NCBI GenBank assembly: GCA_910586945.1
Contig: CAJULO010000001.1
Span: forward strand, 26,671-90,670
Length of the DNA: 64,000 bases
Direction of reading: 5' to 3'
Origin: an uncultured Christensenellaceae bacterium
GTDB taxonomy: Bacteria; Bacillota; Clostridia; Christensenellales; Borkfalkiaceae
Of this stretch, positions 59,682 through 64,000 are shown piece after piece. Position 1 is the first letter of the stretch. The number at the start of each line of letters is the position of its first letter. Under the pieces are notes generated by a model that ran no database searches, was not told where the DNA came from, and worked only from the letters and a program-made list of their open reading frames with translations. The position numbers and the translations under genes are program-made.

Positions 59682-60541
59682 AGGAACAAGGGGAAGTAAT
59701 TGCTTTAAATAATGATATTGTTACATTAAAAGTCATTAAAAAACCGGAATGCGGCGGATGTAAAGCTTGCTTTTTTGGAAAAGGAGAAAATTCGTCAACC
59801 ATTAAAGCAAAAAATACAATACAAGCAAAAATAGGCGACCAAATTTATTTTGTTGTACAAAAGGATAATAGTCTAAAAGCATATTTTATTGTATATCTTC
59901 TACCAATTTTATTTATGGGCTTAGGTGTATTATTTTCTGCTTTACTCTTGAAAAAAGAAATATATATTGTACTATCTGCAATTATTGGACTTGCAATTGG
60001 ATTTTTTATTTTATTTTTGATAGATAAATTTATTGCGAAAAGTAAGAATTTTCAAATAGAACTTATAAGCATTGTTCCTGTAGAAGAGCTAGAAAAGCAA
60101 TCTATAGATAGATGTACACAAGGGAACTGTGTATCTGTTAGCAGTAGCATAACAGATACTGATAGTGTAGGAAGTAGTTTGCAAATCAATGAAAAAAATA
60201 AAAAAGATGAAAATAAAGGAGAGTTAAAAATGTTAAAAATAGTGAATACTGAAGAATTTAATAAAATTATGCAAGAAGAAAAGAATATAGTAGTAGATTT
60301 TTGGGCAACTTGGTGTGGACCTTGCAAAGCGTTAGCGCCAATTCTAGAAAATGTTGCCGAAGAAATGCAAGATTTTACTTTTTTGAAAGTAGATGTTGAT
60401 GAAAATAGTGAACTTGCACAAAAATATAGTATAATGACAATTCCAACTTTATTGTTTATAAAAGATGGTGAAGTTGTGGATAAAAGTGTAGGTTTATTGA
60501 CAAAAGAACAACTTATGGCGTTTGTGCAAAAAAATATTTAA
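59678..60541 (+). CDS. RseC-like membrane protein fused to thioredoxin
   Basis: One 287-residue frame with two modules. Residues 1-130: RseC/MucC (SoxR-reducing/Rnf-associated) family, with the three-cysteine cluster C25-x2-C28-x2-C31 (PECGGCKAC), a beta domain and two membrane helices (about 68-88 and 92-113). Residues 131-184: a polar linker (SVSSSITDTDSVGSS, KNKKDENKGELK). Residues 185-287: a full thioredoxin with FWATWCGPCKALAP (about 209-222) and the cis-proline IMTIPTLLF. An AAAGGAGAG and ATG at 60230 lie exactly at the junction, so free thioredoxin can probably be made too. The start overlaps hisS (ATGA). Confidence 0.85.
   Translation: MKEQGEVIALNNDIVTLKVIKKPECGGCKACFFGKGENSSTIKAKNTIQAKIGDQIYFVVQKDNSLKAYFIVYLLPILFMGLGVLFSALLLKKEIYIVLSAIIGLAIGFFILFLIDKFIAKSKNFQIELISIVPVEELEKQSIDRCTQGNCVSVSSSITDTDSVGSSLQINEKNKKDENKGELKMLKIVNTEEFNKIMQEEKNIVVDFWATWCGPCKALAPILENVAEEMQDFTFLKVDVDENSELAQKYSIMTIPTLLFIKDGEVVDKSVGLLTKEQLMAFVQKNI
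60215..60232 (+). promoter_or_regulatory. trxA: Internal ribosome site and start for thioredoxin
   Basis: AAAGGAGAG (60215-60223) followed 6 bases later by ATG 60230, in frame with the RseC-type reading frame. Translation from here gives a 103-residue protein, the ordinary thioredoxin length. Confidence 0.7.
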
Positions 60542-60568
60542 TAAAAAGCAGTGTTTTACTGCTTTTTA
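60541..60568 (+). terminator. Terminator after the RseC-thioredoxin gene
   Basis: AAAAAGCAGT-GTTTT-ACTGCTTTTT, right after the stop and before glyA. Confidence 0.82.
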
Positions 60569-60599
60569 TCATATTTATATCATTCAAAGGAGATAAATT

Positions 60600-61847
60600 A
60601 TGCAATTTAATCATTTAAAAAATGTTGACCAAGAAGTTTATCAATCTATATGTAGAGAATTTAAAAGACAGCAAGAAAATATTGAGCTAATAGCAAGTGA
60701 AAATTTTGTATCAGAAGCTGTTTTAGAAGCGGTTGGTAGTCATTTGACAAATAAATATGCTGAAGGGTTGCCTGAAAGACGCTATTATGGTGGTTGTAAA
60801 TTTGTGGATGAAGTAGAAAATCTAGCGATTGAACGGTGTAAACAACTTTTTAAATGTGAACATGCAAATGTGCAACCGCATAGTGGAGCGCAGGCAAATA
60901 ATGCTGTATATTTAGCACTTTTGCAACCGAATGATACTGTTTTAGGGATGAATTTATCACATGGTGGACATTTAACACATGGTAGTCCTGTAAATGTATC
61001 TGGAATTTTATATAATTTTGTACCATATGGAGTCAATAGAGAGACAGAGCAAATTGATTATGATGTGCTTGAAAAGCTAGCAATAGAACATAAGCCAAAA
61101 TTGATTGTAGCAGGAGCAAGTGCATATGCGCGAAGTATTCAATTTAAAAGAATTCGTGAAATTGCCGATAAAGTGGGAGCATATTATATGGTTGATATGG
61201 CGCATATTGCAGGATTGGTAGCTGTAGGACTACATGAAAGTCCAATTCCGTATGCCGATGTTGTTACAACAACAACACATAAGACATTGCGAGGTACGCG
61301 TGGTGGAATAATTATGTGTACCAAAGAACTTGCACAAAAGATAGATAAAGCAGTTTTTCCAGGGAGTCAAGGTGGACCACTTATGCATGTTATAGCTGGT
61401 AAAGCTGTTGCATTAAAAGAAGCGCTTCAACCAAGTTTTAAAAAATATCAGGAACAAGTATTAAAAAATGCGAAAGCGATGGCGCAAGAATTTCAAAAAC
61501 ATGGAATTAAAATTGTATCCAATGGAACAGATAACCATTTAATGCTTTTAGATTTGCGAAAAAACAATATAACAGGTAAAGAACTAGAACAATTATTAGA
61601 TGAAGTCAATATAACGGTGAACAAAAATACAATTCCATTTGATGAACAAAGTCCATTTGTTACAAGTGGTATTAGAATTGGTACTCCAAGTGTTACAACA
61701 AGAGGATTTAAAGAAGAGGACTGTAAAAAAGTTGCACAACTTATTGTACATAGTATTGAAAAGCGAGAACAAGCATTAGAAACAGTTCGGGAAGAAGTAA
61801 AAAAACTGTGCAAACAATATCCAATTTATCCTGATAGTAATTTTTAA
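60600..61847 (+). CDS. glyA: Serine hydroxymethyltransferase
   Basis: PLP enzyme converting serine and THF to glycine and methylene-THF, the folate donor that trmFO and formylation depend on. The 415 residues contain QQENIELIASENFVSEAVLEAVGSHLTNKYAEGLPERRYYGGCKFVDEVE, NVQPHSGAQANNAVY, VDMAHIAGLVA and the PLP lysine in VVTTTTHKTLRGTRGG (about 229). CAAAGGAG lies 8 bases before the ATG. Confidence 0.97.
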   Translation: MQFNHLKNVDQEVYQSICREFKRQQENIELIASENFVSEAVLEAVGSHLTNKYAEGLPERRYYGGCKFVDEVENLAIERCKQLFKCEHANVQPHSGAQANNAVYLALLQPNDTVLGMNLSHGGHLTHGSPVNVSGILYNFVPYGVNRETEQIDYDVLEKLAIEHKPKLIVAGASAYARSIQFKRIREIADKVGAYYMVDMAHIAGLVAVGLHESPIPYADVVTTTTHKTLRGTRGGIIMCTKELAQKIDKAVFPGSQGGPLMHVIAGKAVALKEALQPSFKKYQEQVLKNAKAMAQEFQKHGIKIVSNGTDNHLMLLDLRKNNITGKELEQLLDEVNITVNKNTIPFDEQSPFVTSGIRIGTPSVTTRGFKEEDCKKVAQLIVHSIEKREQALETVREEVKKLCKQYPIYPDSNF

Positions 61848-61911
61848 CTGTTTCGTTTGTATTTTTAATAGCTCATTATGTGATAATATGTATAATCTTA
61901 TAAGGGAATAG

Positions 61912-61942
61912 CATACTATCAATAATTAGTATGATTTTATTG
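61912..61942 (+). terminator. Possible terminator after glyA
   Basis: CATACTA-TCAATAAT-TAGTATG followed by ATTTTATT, 65 bases after the stop. The stem is short and the T run broken. Confidence 0.4.
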
Positions 61943-62037
61943 AGATTGTAAAATGATACATCGATTGACTTTTTTGTTAGTTTAGTGTTTAAATTCTTAT
62001 GTAAAAAACTACCATATCCAACATAATAAAAAAATAT

Positions 62038-62066
62038 TTGACAAAATAAATATTTTATAATATAAT
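62038..62066 (+). promoter_or_regulatory. Sigma-A promoter of the secreted repeat protein gene
   Basis: TTGACA (62038-62043), 17 bases, TATAAT (62061-62066), about 61 bases before the ATG: a perfect consensus promoter. Confidence 0.85.
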
Positions 62067-62126
62067 AAATACACTCAAATCTAAGAAATGATTCAGTTTA
62101 ATTGTAATAGGAGGGTTTTGAGATAA

Positions 62127-64000
62127 ATGAAAAAAAGCATACAGATAGCATTAACAAGTATAGCACTCATATTAACGAGCATACTTGGACTAACAATAAT
62201 GTTACATGGCATGTATTCAAAAATAAATGTAAAAGGTGCTGCAGAAAGCAGAGCAGCTAGTAATATGGCAACTATACTGCCTAACGCTAGTGGATATCAA
62301 GACTTAATTAGGAACTCTTGGTACACTAGTGCTAAGCTAGACAATAGCCAAATTCCAATACATCAGTTGGGTGCTACAGATGCAGTAATTGATCCGAAAG
62401 AGCTAGATGACGTTTTGAATGATCCTTATCAAGGTAAGGTAATTAATGGTATATCTCATTTTTGGTTTTCAATACGTTGGAATGTAAGAGCAAACCTTGA
62501 TAATTATAGGCTTCCTGCTAAGACAGTAGTACACATACTTTTAAATGGCTATAGTATATCTGGAAATTTGAACATAAATACATTGTATAATAGTAGTGCT
62601 CTAAAATTATATGACTATGTAGTTGGAAATATTAATAATAATGATGATACTTGGTATTGTAACGGTGCTGATCCTCAATACCTTGACAACCGACCATTTA
62701 GATTTTACAAATATAGTAGTGGAAATGGATATGCAAACTATGTAGATGTCGTGTATAATAAGAATCAAATTCCAAATGGCTTAGTCACTTATAGAGATGT
62801 GACAAGTAATCCAAGTTTTAACAACAAGGACAGCAATCATTATATAAAAGTAGATGGTTCTGTTATTGCTCCTGGACCTAATGGTCTGAATCAATCTAGT
62901 ACAGCTAAAACGCAGATAAAGGGTGATATTGAGTTATATGGAGTTAACATTGTAGGAAATAATAGTCCTGATGCGTCTACGGGTATATTATCTACCTTTA
63001 ATACTAATAATTCCATTCGATTATATAATTCTACTATAATTGGAAATAATGTTACTAATAATTACACGGCTGCTTTAAATCTAGGGGCTGGGGGAAATGT
63101 AAATTTAAAATGGTGTAACATCTATGGGAATTATGCTGAGGGTAATAGTTATGGAACAATTTCAGATATTGCTATTAGAAAATCTGATATATATGCCCCT
63201 CGTACTACAATCATGAATTCTGTACATTTAGAAAGGAGTGAATTAGGAAATGTTACGACAAATAACGGCACGAAAGGAGCTATATTTTTAAGAGAGACGA
63301 ATCTAAGTTCTCTAACTATTGCAAGTGGTAATTCTTCTGCATCTCTAGTAGACACTATTGGAAATAATAGGATAACAGGAACTCTTTGGTTAATTGATGG
63401 AGGAAATTTTATAGTTAACGAGGATTGTTCAGGACTAACTGTTAGAATGTTTAATAACGATAATTGCTTAAGGATAAATTCTAATAAAAAAATAAATAAT
63501 ATTAGAGAGAATGGTCAAAATAATACTTATATAATAAATGGAATTATAAATAATGCTACCTTAGCAACGACTAATGGTATAGTAGAGATTAATAGTGGCT
63601 CTATCACATTAACGGGAACTCCAACAAGTGTATATGGAAATGGAACAGCTATCCTTAATGGTATTAGCACTACAGTGCCTACCGGTAAAATTTTAAACAC
63701 ATTAGAGCATCAAAATAATAGTAGTGTAAATGTTAGAGGTACTATACGGAATATAGCTGGAAATGGTACTACAAATATATATAATGGAGGCAAAGCAGAG
63801 AATGTAGCTGGACAGAGTGGAGTTAGCCAGAATACTGTAAATATGCAGGGTGGGACTGCAACAATAAAAAGTGGTAATAGTAAGTTATGTGGAAATAGTG
63901 GGCAAGTTACAATTAGTAATGGTGTAGCAATAGTAGAAAATGCACAAACTCTAGGAGCTACAGTAACTATTGAATCTACAGGTGCATTAACTATTAACAA
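62127..64000 (+). CDS. Large secreted repeat protein, 5' part only
   Basis: An open frame from ATG 62127 that runs off the window with no stop (at least 624 codons). TAGGAGGG lies 12 bases before the ATG. Residues 1-33 (MKKSIQ-type basic start, then LTSIALILTSILGLTIML) are a signal peptide or anchor. The next 240 residues are mixed, with Trp/Tyr-rich stretches (ISHFWFSIRWN, DDTWYCNGADPQY). After that come short Asn/Gly/Thr/Ser/Val/Ile strands (NIYNGGKAENVAGQSG, NSGQVTISNGVAIVENAQTLG), as in beta-helix adhesins. CTA, CTT and AGG codons are commoner here than in the neighbouring housekeeping genes. Function unknown; the C-terminal anchor is outside. Reverse-strand frames at 63149 and 63710 are shadows. 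Confidence 0.7.
   Translation, partial: MKKSIQIALTSIALILTSILGLTIMLHGMYSKINVKGAAESRAASNMATILPNASGYQDLIRNSWYTSAKLDNSQIPIHQLGATDAVIDPKELDDVLNDPYQGKVINGISHFWFSIRWNVRANLDNYRLPAKTVVHILLNGYSISGNLNINTLYNSSALKLYDYVVGNINNNDDTWYCNGADPQYLDNRPFRFYKYSSGNGYANYVDVVYNKNQIPNGLVTYRDVTSNPSFNNKDSNHYIKVDGSVIAPGPNGLNQSSTAKTQIKGDIELYGVNIVGNNSPDASTGILSTFNTNNSIRLYNSTIIGNNVTNNYTAALNLGAGGNVNLKWCNIYGNYAEGNSYGTISDIAIRKSDIYAPRTTIMNSVHLERSELGNVTTNNGTKGAIFLRETNLSSLTIASGNSSASLVDTIGNNRITGTLWLIDGGNFIVNEDCSGLTVRMFNNDNCLRINSNKKINNIRENGQNNTYIINGIINNATLATTNGIVEINSGSITLTGTPTSVYGNGTAILNGISTTVPTGKILNTLEHQNNSSVNVRGTIRNIAGNGTTNIYNGGKAENVAGQSGVSQNTVNMQGGTATIKSGNSKLCGNSGQVTISNGVAIVENAQTLGATVTIESTGALTIN

Noticed and set aside
63149..64000. 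Reverse-strand frames at 63149-63355 and 63710-64000
   Set aside because: They are antisense to the continuous plus-strand frame from 62127, which has signal peptide, ribosome site and promoter.
1..64000. CRISPR array, prophage, insertion sequence or defence island
   Set aside because: No regularly spaced direct repeats, integrase, transposase, restriction or toxin-antitoxin genes could be recognised on either strand.

Overview
The window is AT-rich bacterial chromosome from a low-GC Gram-positive, most likely an anaerobic, spore-forming member of the Clostridia. The evidence is clostridial/bacillar gene order (prs-pth-mfd; rpoZ-priA-def-fmt-rsmB-rlmN-rpe-thiN; rpmB<>fakA-recG; yqzL-recO; dprA-topA-trmFO-hslV-hslU), strong AGGAGG-type ribosome sites, a spoIIAA-spoIIAB-sigF operon plus spoVAC, and sigma-A promoters (TTGACA-17-TATAAT) that can be read before many operons. 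Genus or family cannot be fixed from sequence alone. No phage, insertion sequence, CRISPR array or recognisable defence system was found.

Layout. 1-6.6 kb: end of prs, then pth, mfd and a large PrsA/SurA-like lipoprotein. 6.7-9.5 kb: an MFS permease and an unrecognised multi-pass membrane protein read from the other strand, with a palindrome in its leader. 9.7-22.3 kb: translation and DNA-maintenance genes (rpsU, an unknown, pcrA, ligA, rpoZ, priA, def, fmt, rsmB, rlmN, rpe, thiN). 22.6-24.2 kb: a repeat-built surface protein. 24.4-31.1 kb: rpmB divergent from fakA-recG, then yqzL-recO, a cytidylate-kinase-like protein and a TtcA-like tRNA thiolase. 31.2-33.4 kb: a reverse-strand ung-nim-trmH set whose promoter has been tandemly duplicated. 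33.6-42.0 kb: accessory genes (exonuclease, a 1278-residue surface lipoprotein, a pair of half-size TauE permeases, a glutamate-5-kinase-like protein, a small secreted protein, a globin, csaA). 42.1-42.7 kb: five tRNAs. 42.9-49.0 kb: spoIIAA-spoIIAB-sigF, two tandem sodium symporters, spoVAC. 49-64 kb: mscL, comM-dprA-topA, trmFO-hslV-hslU-hisS, an RseC-thioredoxin fusion, glyA, and the start of a large secreted repeat protein that runs off the window at 62127->64000.

How the genes work together. The core is information processing: ribosome and tRNA quality control (pth, def, fmt, rsmB, rlmN, trmFO, ttcA-like, trmH), transcription-coupled and general DNA repair (mfd, pcrA, ligA, recG, recO, ung, priA, topA), DNA uptake (comM, dprA), proteolysis (hslVU), and the forespore sigma-F switch. 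The accessory part is cell-surface: at least four large exported proteins.

The most notable observations are a single reading frame joining an RseC-type redox membrane protein to thioredoxin with an internal ribosome site; an 89-bp tandem duplication of the ung promoter and start region with decay in the distal copy; several very long, nearly loop-less perfect hairpins between genes; and gaps in otherwise conserved gene strings (no prpC-prkC-rsgA, no coaBC, no xerC, no asp23, no spoVAD/AE next to spoVAC). I found no clear undescribed multi-gene system; the candidates for new biology are the individual loci in the findings.
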